From Dipetalonema caudispina (taxonomy: Eukaryota; Nematoda; Chromadorea; Rhabditida; Onchocercidae), in assembly GCA_013365325.1 (NCBI GenBank), contig JABVXV010000005.1, positions 1-64,000 of the forward strand: a stretch of 64,000 bases of DNA, given 5' to 3'. Positions 24,817 to 38,300 of the stretch are shown in pieces (positions within the stretch are counted from its first letter, which is position 1; the number at the start of each line of letters is the position of its first letter). A model generated the notes under the pieces. That model ran no database searches and was not told the origin of the DNA. It saw only the letters and a list, made by a program, of their open reading frames with translations. The translations under genes were made by a program, and so were the position numbers.

Positions 24817-26691
24817 ATGACTGTATGTTCAATCTGTTTGGAGTGCAAACAGCCAAATGACATGCAAAAATTGCCCTGTTCACATATGTTTTGCAAAGAT
24901 TGCATATCGAAATGTTCAACGTCGCAGCTTTGTCCTGCTCCTTGTTGCATTCACGTACGTCATGTAAATGTTGTCATTGATGAAGCAGATGAGGTAAAAC
25001 TGCTACCTATTTTAAAAACTTTCTAATCATATAAATGTCAGAGATGATAGATGCAAAATAAACATTCCGATCTTCATGATGTAGATTGTTAACATTTAGA
25101 AGACTATTGATTTATAAATCCTACAGCCGCAAGAGTGGAACATGTAACTGAGGCCTAGGCCCTAATTGGCTGCATGTTTGTTCATATTAATTTTGTTGAC
25201 GGAATATAACGCCGTGGATTCTAAGAAGAATATTTGCTTGAAAATGAAATCATACATGAGATATGATCACTTAGTAAAAATTCCTTCAGCAGTAGTGTAA
25301 TGCGGAATGATATTTTTCAGGGTGATGAAGAGACACAAAAGATATCGTTTGGCCAGAAATTACCATCGATGCTACAGCTCGAAGAACGACAACGATGTGA
25401 TGGCAGAAGAGGTTCCCTTTATAGAATTTTGTATAGTGACATCCATATTAGTGAGAAGAGATAAGTTCTCCTGATACTACAATCTTCGATGGGCGATACC
25501 TAATAGATTATCACGATATACTATATAAATTTCAGATTGCTGTGATATACATTTTTAATCTCTAATTAAACGCTTTTTAAAGGTGCATTTGCGTGTGTAA
25601 ATTCGGCACGTATGACGTTGATGGATTGTCGTCATCGTCTTTGCTTCGATTGTTTAACATCACGTATTAACGTCGCCGTTGCAGCTCGTACGTTTCAGTT
25701 CTAAACTTCAGTATATTAATTGATTTTAAAGATTGATGACATTACAGGCACCATTTTAAACAGAAATGAAAACATAAAAAATTAAACATTTTGCATACTT
25801 GCAGATGAGTTACCATACTGTCCCATTTTCCGATGTGCTAATCGACTTACTAAAAGTGAAATTGCGAAAATATCTGAGCGTGCGCCACATATGCGTCAAA
25901 TCTGTGCCAAATTGATCAAAGCAAGTCCCGATGATGCACCCGAAGAACCACCAGTGAGTTCTTTTCTTTTTTTTACGCTTTCATGTACTTTAAAGGGACT
26001 TCTTATTTCACATACTTCTTATTTATTCTTCATTTACAGTAATTCAGTATTTGGAGCTTAGCACTTGAATTTTAAGCTTGTTACCTAATTCAATTCATTT
26101 ATCTGCAATTTCATGCTAAAAAAAGATTTAAATATTTTAATTTTATTTAAGTTATTTAAATCATTTAGGGCAAAGATGAATGTATGTTTTTCTGTTCCGT
26201 TTATCAATCGGAAAGTAGCACGAAACCGATAATATTTCCCTTGGCATGTACAGTTCTTGACATGGTAAGCGCCATGATACAGGTCCAGAGATTGACAAAA
26301 AATCGTACTGCGAATAATATCGGTCTTTATATTCGAACGACAGTTGCAGGTTTTTGCTTTCATTGTAGACTTTAAATTTTTTTTGTATCAAGAAAAACTT
26401 AGATTAGATTTAAAGTCAAAAGTCTGACTTTGAACTGACATGTGATATATGGTATAACAATGTATGATATGATGGAGCAGCTAGTGATGCTTATCATGTT
26501 TTATAATAATTTTAATGTCCTTTCAATTGTATCTCAGGTGACCTCTTTCAGGTAAGCCGAAGTACGATCCAATAGATGTAAAAGCGCTGACGAAGAAAAA
26601 AATCGGTGAAACGGATTTTCACGATCGTACCCATTTTGTGTTGGACGTTGATAATGAGCTCAAAATAATGAATCCTGCAAGTAATAAATAA
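24817..26691 (+). CDS. Protein with two RING-like zinc modules
   Basis: Probable zinc-binding, possibly E3 ubiquitin-ligase, protein of unknown pathway. Exons: 24817-24993, 25321-25411, 25583-25687, 25805-25953, 26169-26322, 26552-26691 (271 aa). The first module, near the N terminus, has C-x2-C (CSIC), CSHMFCKDC and CPAPCC. The second, in exons 3-4, repeats the layout: CVNS (second ligand Ser instead of Cys), CRHRLCFDC and CPIFRC. The parallel spacing suggests an internal duplication. The C-terminal part is lysine-rich and unrecognised. The start is the first ATG after an acceptor-like TTTGCAG. The exon 5/6 junction is the weakest: keeping frame needs a donor CG|GTCTTT at 26322, whereas the stronger GTAAGC at 26265 would break frame. 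The stop codon overlaps two AATAAA hexamers. Confidence 0.75.
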
Positions 26692-26692
26692 A
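26683..26692 (+). terminator. Polyadenylation signals overlapping a stop codon
   Basis: Two overlapping AATAAA hexamers (26683-26688 and 26687-26692) contain the TAA stop of the RING-module gene. If used, the 3' UTR would be only some 10-25 bases long. Confidence 0.5.
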
Positions 26693-29600
26693 AGCGAAAT
26701 CTATCAAAATTTGCTTTTGTACTACGGATTTCCATCAATACATGTATCATTTGGTCGATCATTTCATAGTGATTTTTTATTATTGATTATTCTATGGTAG
26801 TAAATAGAGATGAATGATAGAAAAGAAAAATAGAACTTGTTATGGAATTACGTAATAAATTAAAATATTTATGAACTTCTGCAATTTCTTAAGAAGTAAC
26901 TAAAATTCGCCGATGATCGGATTAAGTATTCTCCTTGGCACAAAGATGATATTAATTTTGAATGTCAAATACGTGTGAAATATCACTCATTATTAGAAAT
27001 TCATTACAATTGTTTGGACTTTCATCATTTTCTAAATTGGCCTTTTTATTTAGCCGTTTGGCATTCAAATGTCTTTTTTTGCGTGATTGAAATGATAGTA
27101 TCGACAAGTAATATTAATCTAATTAAAATGTATAGAAACTCATTTAGTTCTTAGTAATCTAAGGTTTCAAGCTCGATAAATCTGATGACAATTTAGTTCG
27201 GTGGTTTGAAAAAGATGAAGTGGTTTCAATTCAAGTTCGAACTCAAATTCGGATTCGTTTTGCAACTGCAATCTAAAATTAAAAATCTATTCTACTTGAT
27301 TGTCGTCATATTCAACATCAGTAAGCTAAAATAAATTAGAGTTGCATATCTGATGGATATAATTATTGTAATTAGCAACGGGCAAGTCACCATGGACTTT
27401 GTATCCACGGGGAAACTTCTTTCACAAATTGAAATATTGTATAATAACTGATTTAAAGTAATACCGAGTTAGACTACAACTATCAAACGTTTGTCGATTT
27501 AAATTACTTTATTTAAAAGCATAATAAATTTGCTACGTTACTATTTCCTATTGTAAAGTCTGAATACGGTAATGCTTCCTGGAAAAGAGCTACACTAAAA
27601 TCAAATATTAAATAATTAAGAAGCCTTGTTGATGATAATGATTCAACTCTGTCATTCATTTATTAATATTTCAATTTTAAGCAGAAATTAAATCAATTAA
27701 CTATCTATGACAAAAATCTTTTGACACATTTCAACTATTTAATACATTCTTAGTCACTTTCAATTGCACCATGTAAAGTACCATTTAAAATTTTAATTCA
27801 CTCTTGAAACTAATTATTTTCCATGTAAAAAATCTATTCGATCTTTAAATTTTTAATATTTAACAAGAATATAAATGAATGATTGTAGAGATCATTTCAT
27901 GCTATTGAATTAATGTTTCCTAAACATATGCTAACTTTTTTGATGAATTGGAATTTTTTTTTCCTTTTTTTTAACTGATTACTGTAGAAAATTCGAAAAT
28001 ATTAAAGAACGTGAAGTGTAATTAACAAAATTAGGCTAAATTAACCGATCCTTTTATGGGATTACTCTCACTATTGATATTATGCAACTAATACTACCGC
28101 TATTAAACATACTATTCTTACTTTCCAATGTCTATTTTCTACATTTTTTCAAGGACGTACTGTTGTCAAACATGAGTTAGAAAAAAAAACTTTTACCGCA
28201 AAAGATTAATATAATTATATCTTCTATATAATGCATTGACCTTTACAAAAATACACTAACTCTAAACCTCCTTCTCTGTTCGTCAAATTTGTATAGTTTC
28301 TTTTTTTTTTTTTTTTTCATTTAAAAGATCAAAAGGCATCTAAAAATCAACAAATGTTGAAATTCTTATGGATACTGCTTAAAGAAAGTATATTTTCGAC
28401 ATCAATGTTTTGCTTTTATGGTTCAACAATACCAATGTTTTATCTTGATATTCATGTCCTGATTGTATTTATCAAAGGCCTCCAGAACCTGGCTTTGTTT
28501 TTGACCCACCTCGAAGGCGTTTCCATGCAAGCTCGAGAACTTTTTAAGAAATAAAGCAGCAATATTTGTGGTATTAATTGTAAATCATCGCTTCATCTAT
28601 GTAGATGTTTCTTTTTGGAAAATTCCCGAGCAGTACTGAATTAGCTTTATTGGTCCTCATGCAAATTATAATGGAATTTCCATCTTCACAAATTTTTTAG
28701 TAAGCAATTGGAATTGTGATGCTATCGTTTTGACGAGAATGATTCTTTTAAAAGAAATTGACAAGCTGCAATTATTATGCTAACCTTATGCATTATCTTA
28801 GCTTAGACTGAATAAGTAATTAATATGCATAAAATCTAGACTTAGATTATAAATTTAAAAAGCCATAAAATAATTGTTATGGAAGGTAACATTTGCTTGT
28901 CGATGGAACTTCAGCATTGTTGCAGAACTGGGCAAGTCGGAGAATGGACAAAGATACTGAGGCAATTAATTAGCATAGTACTGTTTCTTAGACATTTTGT
29001 AGAAAACTTAATGAAATACCGCTATTTATCCATAATATTATCGTGTTTCAGTAATTCTATTTTCCATTACAATTTGAACGCAGCAAAGAAGTCCCATTTG
29101 TGCCAAAATGAAAATTTAAGCCACTTCTACGAAGAAATTTTGAAATTCTATGGGCAATCAGTTTGATGTTTTGAATTTCCTTTGTCTGATATTAAATTTA
29201 AAACGACATGTTTCTCCTTTTCTTCACATGTCACTTTGCCTTTTCATAGCTCATCTAGTTGTCGTTTGTGGATTATTTGACCCTGACAAAATAACAATGA
29301 CGACAGAAATTGTCGCGTCGTTCCATACTTTCACTCCTTCTTGTACTAATAATTGATTTTTGAAATAAGGAGGGAATTGCAGGGTTTACAGTAATAGGGA
29401 ATTGAAGGAAGTTAGAAGAGGACCGTGAAAAGATCAGTCAAGGTAAAAGGGTAATGTTGCCGCTGCTATTTCCGGTACGATGCATTGGATAGAAAGATAT
29501 TGCTCCATCATTTTTTCCAACACCACATCTAAGATTTTCATAAATTTCAAAGTCTAAAAATGTCTTTTTTCCACCCAATTAAACTTTTCGACATTTAAAT

Positions 29601-32600
29601 CTTACTTTTTTCATTTCGAAAGTTCAAGAATGACCTTCAATTGTGTCTTGAGGAGGAACATTTGTACGAAAGAAACACCAATCATAAATTAGTGAAAGAA
29701 TATTCTACGTATAATTATAACATAGGGTAGCATAATGCGTAAGACACCAATTCCACTTAAGATAATTACAGTTCACTCCAAAATCATATTATTTTATCAA
29801 TTATTATATAATCAAAAAATAATCAATCTCTTCTATGTACTGACTAAGCTTAAGCTAATTGAAGTCTAATAATGAGTATAGAGACCAGCATTACTTGATT
29901 TATAAACCAAGTTAGGATAATATTTTCAAAGACTACAAAAAACCCTTAGAAAATGGTTTACTCTCATTTCAATTTTCTTGTGCAACTTTTTGACCTTCGA
30001 TTTGAACTCGAATCAATATAATTGAACCATTCATTTAATAGAAATTTTCACGCACTTTTCAAAACCATTTAAACACAACTGAGCTATTTATCTCTAACAA
30101 ACAGCTTATTTCAACAAAACCCGTGAAATTTTCATATATAAGTTGCATAAATCAAAGAATGCACAGTACGATAATTTTGACAATTAATTTTTTTCTAAAG
30201 TACGCCTATCTACCATACGGCTAAAGATTTTTCATTCATTTGAAGGTTGTATCTTCGCAATGATATCGCAAAATTCCTATACTGACAATAGTAAATGGTA
30301 AAATGTTTATCTTTAATTTGCTTAATTATCATCCAAGTTTGTTTCATCATTTTCGAAAAAAAGAGAGACAGTGATAAGAATGATTAATCAGACTATAGCT
30401 ACCAATAAAAGTTGCCCGATTACGTTGGTGATAGCAATAATCAAACTAATAATAGCACAAGATAATCATAAGTTCACAATACTTTTTCTTGATTTGACAA
30501 TATGACAAAAAGATACCAATCAATATTTGCAATTTCCTTGCTATCCAAATCTCGAATAAAAATTTCTCAGAAATTGAAAAATTTTTACTGCATTACCATT
30601 GTAATTTGGAATTTCAAAGATGTTGGTACTTTTTAGAAGTCATTTTTTGCATTTTGCATTTCTTGATCCTTATCATGAAAGTATTTTAAAGTCTAATCAC
30701 TTTTTGAAAGATATTTCAAATTTCATAATAAACTGAAATAACAATCATTGTTTCGTTGTTTTAGACTCTACTTGGACTTTGGACTAATGTACATATGCAA
30801 GATCATTTTATGTGAAATAATTTTTAGATATTATTCTCGAGAATTCCAAATTCTGGGGACATTTCTTCGTTAGTTTGAAGAAATTTCAAGGTCATTCAGA
30901 AATAAAAACGGACAGCCTCTTATCCAAACCTTACTTCCAATTTCTTCTGGCCCAAAACAAATATCATTTGCATTCAACAATATATTTATTTCTTGACTTG
31001 ACTAAATATCAAAGTTTTTAATGAAATATAAAAAATGAATAATTGCTTACGCTAACTACCCCAAAATTGAAATGATATGGAAGACTACGTTAGAATCAAA
31101 CATATTTACTTGTGGCCAAGTTACTACAATATCAAATAATACTTTCCATCAACAAAAAAAAAAAAAAAAAAAAAAAACACTATTGTCCTTTTTTTTTTGC
31201 TTCTTTAATTAGAAAGTTTATAATTGCTAGAATCATTGTCCATTCATCATTGCTTGTGCCTTTCACATCCCATCATTTCATCTCGACCTTTAGCGTATAA
31301 CAAATTTGTTTAAGTAACTCTTTTCAACAAATTTTTCTTCCTCTTATCTATGTTTATACATTTAAACAGCTATTTGTCCGTTTAAAGAATTTGACATGCT
31401 GAAAAAAAAAAAAAGAGAGAAAATAAAAACGAAAAGATCTTATCCACGAGGACTAATTCCTTTCTTTTTTTTTTTTTTGCTATATCCTATCATGAACATT
31501 TCATCGTTTAAAATACATTGCATATGAGCTTCGCTTGTAATTTTTATTTCAATTTATGTGTCAAAATTGAAAAGAGATGGAAGAGAATTAGGTGAAGGTG
31601 AACAATGGCATTCTTTACTGAAAAACTGTTACCATCCTTGTACGTTTGTTTCCTACAGCACTTTTTCTTTCCTTTTTTAATTGTACCGAAATTCTTTTTT
31701 TTTTTTTCTGAGGTTATTTCACTATTTTTCTTTTTCAAAACTTTTGCATATCACCTTGAAAAGGTGTAGGAGGAATATTAAGGCTACCGACATCAAGTCT
31801 TACTATTCTTTTTTACATTTAATTGATTTTTTTTTTTTTTAACCGGAAGCTTTTGAGAATCTACTCGATGTTTGTGGCGGTGATGACCCAGAAAGTTCAA
31901 GAAATGTATATGGCGAGTGACATCGGATTCCAAAGAAATGCGGATATGATAACATGTATTATACTTCTTAAATTCTTTTTAATCGACTTCTGAGTCATAT
32001 TTGCTGTTTAAAATGCTCTAGTATGGCTAACTATTCTTGATTCATTTTATTCAAATGTCATCTACTAACTTTAGTTACTACTTTTAGTTTCTTAAATTTC
32101 AAACAATAATGGAAAATAGGTGTACAGTTATTTGAACATATCATGTCTATGCTAAATTGTTTATTTTTATATGAAAATTCATTAGAAATAGTTAAGATTA
32201 TTTTTAGGTGTTGAAGAATAGAACCTCAGTAAAAGAGGCCTTTTCATTTATCGTTGTAATTTATCAATTAAGTTCTGTTACTTTCATACTTTTATTTTAC
32301 TTCACATAGGAATCATTTTATGATATGTTTCAAGAAGATAGCTAACTTAAGAGTAAAATTAATGTTATAAATGAAATTGAATTGAATAAGCCAATAGACG
32401 ATATGCTTACTGACCCGAATTTCACTATCGGAGATTTAATGATCTGTATGATTTATGATTACAGTGAAGATCTGTCAGTCATCCCTTCTCTTCCCTATCT
32501 CATGTTCTAATTGTCATGTCCTCATTATCATTTTTAACAAGCCTATTTGTGGTGATCACGGATTGATAAATCCCTTCCATCCATTCATTCTTAACATCGT

Positions 32601-35328
32601 TCACTAGCTGGCCATGTTATGAACCGGCCACCAATCATTTTATAAAATTTCAATGAAAATGAAGTCTCACAAATCTTCACTGTGTAATACTTATTTTGAT
32701 CAATTTATCGATTCTTCTAGTAAAATTCTGTTTGATCCAACCGCTAAAACTATTTATTTCTGCACAATTTATCTGAATAATTTAGACAAATAATTATCGT
32801 TGGTGATTTCGATTACAAAACTGTTTTGACATTTGGCGTTGCATATTTTACGAAATTTTTTTGTTGAAATTTATTTTGAATTATTAGCAGAAAAGATTCT
32901 AAAATATTATTATTTGGGATAAAATTTTAAGTTGCCATGATAAGTTCTTTCAGATATATCATGCGAATAATGGCTAGCTAATAGGGCTGCTCCAGATTCA
33001 AACTCTCTAAATGCTATCCCACTAGAATTTTCTTGCAAAATAAGGTGGCATTGAAAAATCTGTTACAAATTGAAATTTGAAAATCGGAAAATTTCAAGTT
33101 GCAACTTCGAATTTAACCTCAAATTTTTACTTGCTTGTGCGAAGTTATACATATGCAATCCCATACACAAGCATTCCTGCTTATCCATAATCCCTAACAG
33201 GATTATGGCTACTATTTGGTAGAAAAATAAATAAGAAACTTAGCCTAGTTTACTTTATATTCACATTCCATAAATAAAGGTTGAAAAGAGTGCAAAATTT
33301 TATTGCGTCAAAAATGACGGATAATGCAGTGAGCGTAGGATCTCCCCTCTCATTCTTATTCAACTTAAAATATAACCATTATAAATCAAGCAAACAAAAA
33401 AGAAATTTTTAACTGAATCTCAGTTGATTCTTTGCGGTACTTCTGCGAAATAAAATGTTGTACATTTACTCTCGTAATTGACTTAAATTGTGAATTGAAT
33501 GACTGTCATAAATTAGATCTTATATTCATGCTGAAATATATAGCTTAATAATTTAGATGGACTTATTTTGCAATTATTAACTCCTCTAAATTCTTTTTCC
33601 ATCTGACTTCATCAAAATATTTTGAAAGAATGTCCAACTACAAAACAAAAATGCCTGAAGCTGTTTTTTCGATATCCACTAGCCCTTGTGGATAAGTTTA
33701 TGTTTGTATTGAATTACCATCAATTTATTGATGTTATTTATTGAAACATTGATAGTTTTCTATTAAAAGGTAAAATCAAACATGCATATCTCGCAATTTC
33801 GATTTCCCGTTTGACCTCAGTGGTTTGAAAAATAAGCCAAAAAGTAATAACAAGATAACTGGCAAATTTCGTCCCATCTAGAAAATGGAAATTTTTGTTT
33901 GCATTAGTTTTTGTATCGATGTCATCATATAAAAGGGAGTTGACACCGCTCTCTTCGGTTCCATCATCAACTTTTGCCGTCAATACCAAGTCCTCCATTC
34001 CTCTTTTTCGATCTCTACCGACTAAACCCCTCCTCTTAGTACTACTTGGAACCAACAAGACAGAACGGGAGGAAGTGATGTCTTTTCATTTATTCTTATT
34101 TTTCATCGAGATTTTCATCCATCAATTTCGCCCATGCATACCTTTTCTTTTTTTTGAAGCTTTAAATAATATTGAATTCAGCAAACTTCACCATTGTTCA
34201 CCATTTTTCCAAAATGACCTCCTCTTAGTGAATTTGTTTTACAAGGGGTAGATTGTTTAAATTAAAGTCCAATGCTTTTTTTCTGAATGCTCAACTGACT
34301 TGTATTACCATTTATTTTGCTTTGAAACCATTTTTATTTGAATTAAATTTTACAATTGATTCGCTGAGTGAATGATGAAGAGCCCAGAAGATCTCGATAC
34401 AATTTGCAGAAGTTAAGCTGAGACAATATTTAACATAGCATTTCATAATTCAAACTTGAATTATTAATGATAGTTACTATTACCATATCATGTTAAGCGC
34501 TTTTAAGATTATCACCGATCGATTCAACTGGAAAGACAATGCGATTATTGCGTGAACTGTTGGATTTGTCTACCAGTTTATTTGAATTTACAGTAGTGCA
34601 AATGTTTGCAACCCTACCTATTTCAAATTTTTTCTTATTTGAAAGAAATCTCTACTTCCACGCCAAATTTTGATATCACTACCTCCAAAAAATCAGTTTG
34701 CTTAATTCTGCCTTCTGCCGATCATTTGAACTTGTTGAAAAATATGATCAAAAGTTAGATGAATTCTGATGATCATCACGCTTACATTTCTTCTCTTCCT
34801 TTTACATACTTAAAATCTAAGACTTCTCACTAAATCTTGTGTGGTGAAAATTCTAAAATTAATAATAATCTCTAGATGAAAAGAATTGTCACTAATATTT
34901 ATTAGTATGCCTATTTATGGTTTTGATTTTATAGAAATTAGGTATGGTAGGTAAAAGCACCTCTTCTTTTAGTAAATGATTTGATAGAGGCGATTTACAT
35001 TTATTCGCATTTCTTCACTTTTACTTTTTCAAAAATTTTCTCCTCCAGTTACAATCAATGGAACAGATATGTTCAACTTTAAAATTAAAAAGTCTATGGA
35101 TACTTTAAGGTAGAAGGTCAAAGGTGGCAAATAAAAATCAGCATTGCACATGTATTATGTTTGTAATTTATTGTCTATCTTTTGCTTTCCGTAAAATGTT
35201 AAGCTGCGCAGATTCGAAAACACTCTGAAATAGGTTTCGGATAGTATTTTAAATTTCAAAAGTCATCTCCAGGATCGACGGCAAGAAGTTTCAAGAATTG
35301 GTAGAGGGACAAACGATTTGGTGGTAAA
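26692..35328. other. Gene-poor region before the fibrillin-like gene
   Basis: About 8.6 kb without a recognisable gene. Features seen are the A/T homopolymer cluster at 31.15-31.84 kb, a 17-base T run at 28301-28317, short low-complexity frames near 28.35-29.36 kb, and a locally GC-richer segment at about 33.94-34.08 kb that is open on both strands. The right end should hold the promoter of the gene that starts at 35329. Confidence 0.5.
31154..31840. repeat. Cluster of poly(A)/poly(T) tracts
   Basis: Within about 690 bases there are A24 (31154-31177), T10 (31189-31198), A13 (31402-31414), T14 (31465-31478), T13 (31695-31707) and T14 (31827-31840). The density is above that of the surrounding AT-rich DNA. 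Confidence 0.75.
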
Positions 35329-38300
35329 ATGTTGGACCGATTATTACTGCTATGGATGACGTTTTTTGGCGTATTATTGCATCCTAGCAATGCAATCACA
35401 AAAAGTTTTGTGAACTCGTCGATGCCTGACATGCGGCCGACATTTGTTGTCAACTTCGATACCGGCACTGTCATTTGTCAACATTCGCCTCATCCGGATG
35501 ATTTGCATTTGCATCAGATCTCGATCATATGCGATGGAAAGCCAGATTGCTACAGTAATCCAGCAATGCACGACGAAAGCTTTCCATACTGTGGTACTTT
35601 TCCAAATTTTTATAAGATTTTATACTACATGTCAAGACTCTATAAAAGAAGTACGGAATCTTGAAGCAGTTCAATTTGAAAAGATTTAGCGATTCAGATA
35701 TCTTTACTAAAAATTTTTTCAAAAAATGCCACTAACCGGTCACTTCCATCCTTTCAAACACAACAAAATATTATCGTTTTTTGATTATATTGTATGCTAT
35801 CCTCATCACCAGATGGGAATTACGTCAAACTGTCCATTAATTTCAAATTATCCATCTTTTAAAACAAACCATTAGGAAAACTACGAAAGTTATCTTCATT
35901 TATTTCTACTTAGGTGGAAAAAATGATTTGAAGAGAAGCACGAGAGTTGAGGAATTTTTCTACAATTATATAATAAAAATGTAGTGTTTGTGATTGCTGT
36001 AAAATCACATTCTAAATGACGGAAATTGTTGTGTAACCGGAAATTTCGTTTTCTTAAACTGGTTCCGGAAAGGAAAGTTTACGATTTGATTTATAAAATG
36101 ATAAAAAAATAAGGAATATGCTGGTTGGCATATCGTAAAGCAGTAAAATAATCATTTCTCTCTCATGCAAAAAGCCATTTGTAACCAAATGAAAGCAGAA
36201 GTGATCATTCAAGTAATATTTCAAATGCATTATTGATTTTCAACTCGCATTACTCATTTGTCATGATGAATGAAAAATTTATTTCGGAAAAAATAAACAT
36301 AAAAGAAATTGAAACTGCCAACTTATTCATTTTTCATTTTCATTTTGAGTAATTATAATTTAATATTATTTCCCCTAAATAAACTGAGTTTTTCCTCGGT
36401 TCACTTGAAAATTTTGCAGTAAGTTGGAAACTTTTTGTCGAAACAATGAATCACTTAATTTTTTTTTCTTCTTCGTTTACCATAGAATGTTTCGTCCACG
36501 CCTTTCTTTAAATCCTTTACTGTTTTAACTGCTCACACCAGTGTAGCATACATTTGGTGCCAATGAACTTCTCCCATTTTGGCTTTCTTGTTGGATGAAT
36601 GAGTTGGTAACAGTTACGAGAAATTGCCACCGTGCCTCACCTCACCTTCATACGACAACGCCATAAATGTGCTTTAAAAATTTCTGAAGAGTCAGCGAAT
36701 CGGAATTCTTTTGTCAAAATTCTATCTCATCTTATCTGTAAACGGTTGAGGTAATTTTTTCATTCGAAGAAAAAAAACTCGACAATATCCCATATGAATG
36801 TGCAATAATTTTCATTTAGAATGAAGAAAAAACATTGTAATAGAATTGTGAAAATTGAAACCATGAAATGTCCGCCCGGACGTTAATCAATCAAATCTAC
36901 TATGTTTACACATGCAATATCCTTTTTTCTACCCGAAACCTTTTCTATTGTTCAGTAACATTGAATAATTTAATTAGAATCTAGAAGTGTTGAATTTAAC
37001 TACCCGAAATACAACCATAGCAGAATAAAATATTTAGTCAAAAAATTTATTCATTCAATTGATCAATCAACAATCGTTAAGAAATCAAGGATCACAATTG
37101 TTATCAGTGATCTAACAAATTAATGAACTTATTCTTCAGCTTAATTGGGTGACAACTACAATTAACTTTTTTGAATTGTTTAAATTAACAGTCGAAAAAT
37201 GAAATTTTCCATAATCGATTAAGCATTTCTTTTCAAGTACTAAAGCAATATTAAGTTTCGGTTTTCTTGACAATCATTTCAGGATTTCTTCAAAGAAATT
37301 CGAAATATTTAATATCAAAATTTTCCATTTAATCCACTTGCTTTCAAGTATGACTAACTTTCCTATCAATAAAATTAAAATTTAAAGCTGATAAAAGAGT
37401 CTGAAAATGTTCAATAAAAAAGAAATTCTTCGTTGAAACATAGCATTCATCTTTCAACTTTACAAGAAACATAACTGTTGATGTCAACCATTTTGCAGCA
37501 TAATGGAGGTCATCTTATGTCAAATAATTGTACAAGAATTCCTCAAAAGTGACTCAAAATACCAAATTTCAGAATTTTTCATTTAATCTACCCATAGAAA
37601 CTGTATTTGGATGTATGAATAAGCGAATGAGATGATGATGTATTATCGATTATTTTCACACTATTGAATATCCTACTTATAAAAGGATAAACTGCAGGTA
37701 GCCGATGTAACTCGACATGCAATCAGCGAGGTGCATGCTTGTTCGATGGAACTCAAGGACAATGTTACTGCAATGCCGGATATCATGGCCCTCATTGTGA
37801 ACTTAATGGTATGAGTTTTGCAAATTTTTGCAAGTATATAAAGAAATTTCCATCCTCAATAATAATGAATATTCGATTGGGAGCAAAATCTTAATTAAGG
37901 ATTTCGGAATTATAAAGGAAGTGAATTTTTTCTTTTTAAATCTTGATTTAAGCGTTATTTTTGTCTTCAGATAATAATGAATGTAAAGATAAGCCATGTC
38001 ACTGGCTAGCACATTGTCGTAACACTTATGGTTCATATTCTTGTACCTGCTTCCCGGGATTTCAGGGAGATGGACACGAGTGCTCCGGTAAGAGAAGTTT
38101 TACAATTTCTGAATCCATGTAAAAGTTTACTGATTGTTGGTAGGAATTGGAAAGATAATTCTCATATCTATATGTTAATATTAAATTGGATCATTTCGGT
38201 TTACTTCAACTTTATTTTTTATTTCTAACTCTAGAATTAACGACATTTACTTTCATTTTTATTTCTGACTCTAGACCATTGTCTTTATGCTACTTTTGTA

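Noticed and set aside
28354..29356. Three plus-strand frames of 66-95 codons
   Set aside because: Hydrophobic, AT-driven sequence without a domain, a convincing splice structure or a conserved motif.
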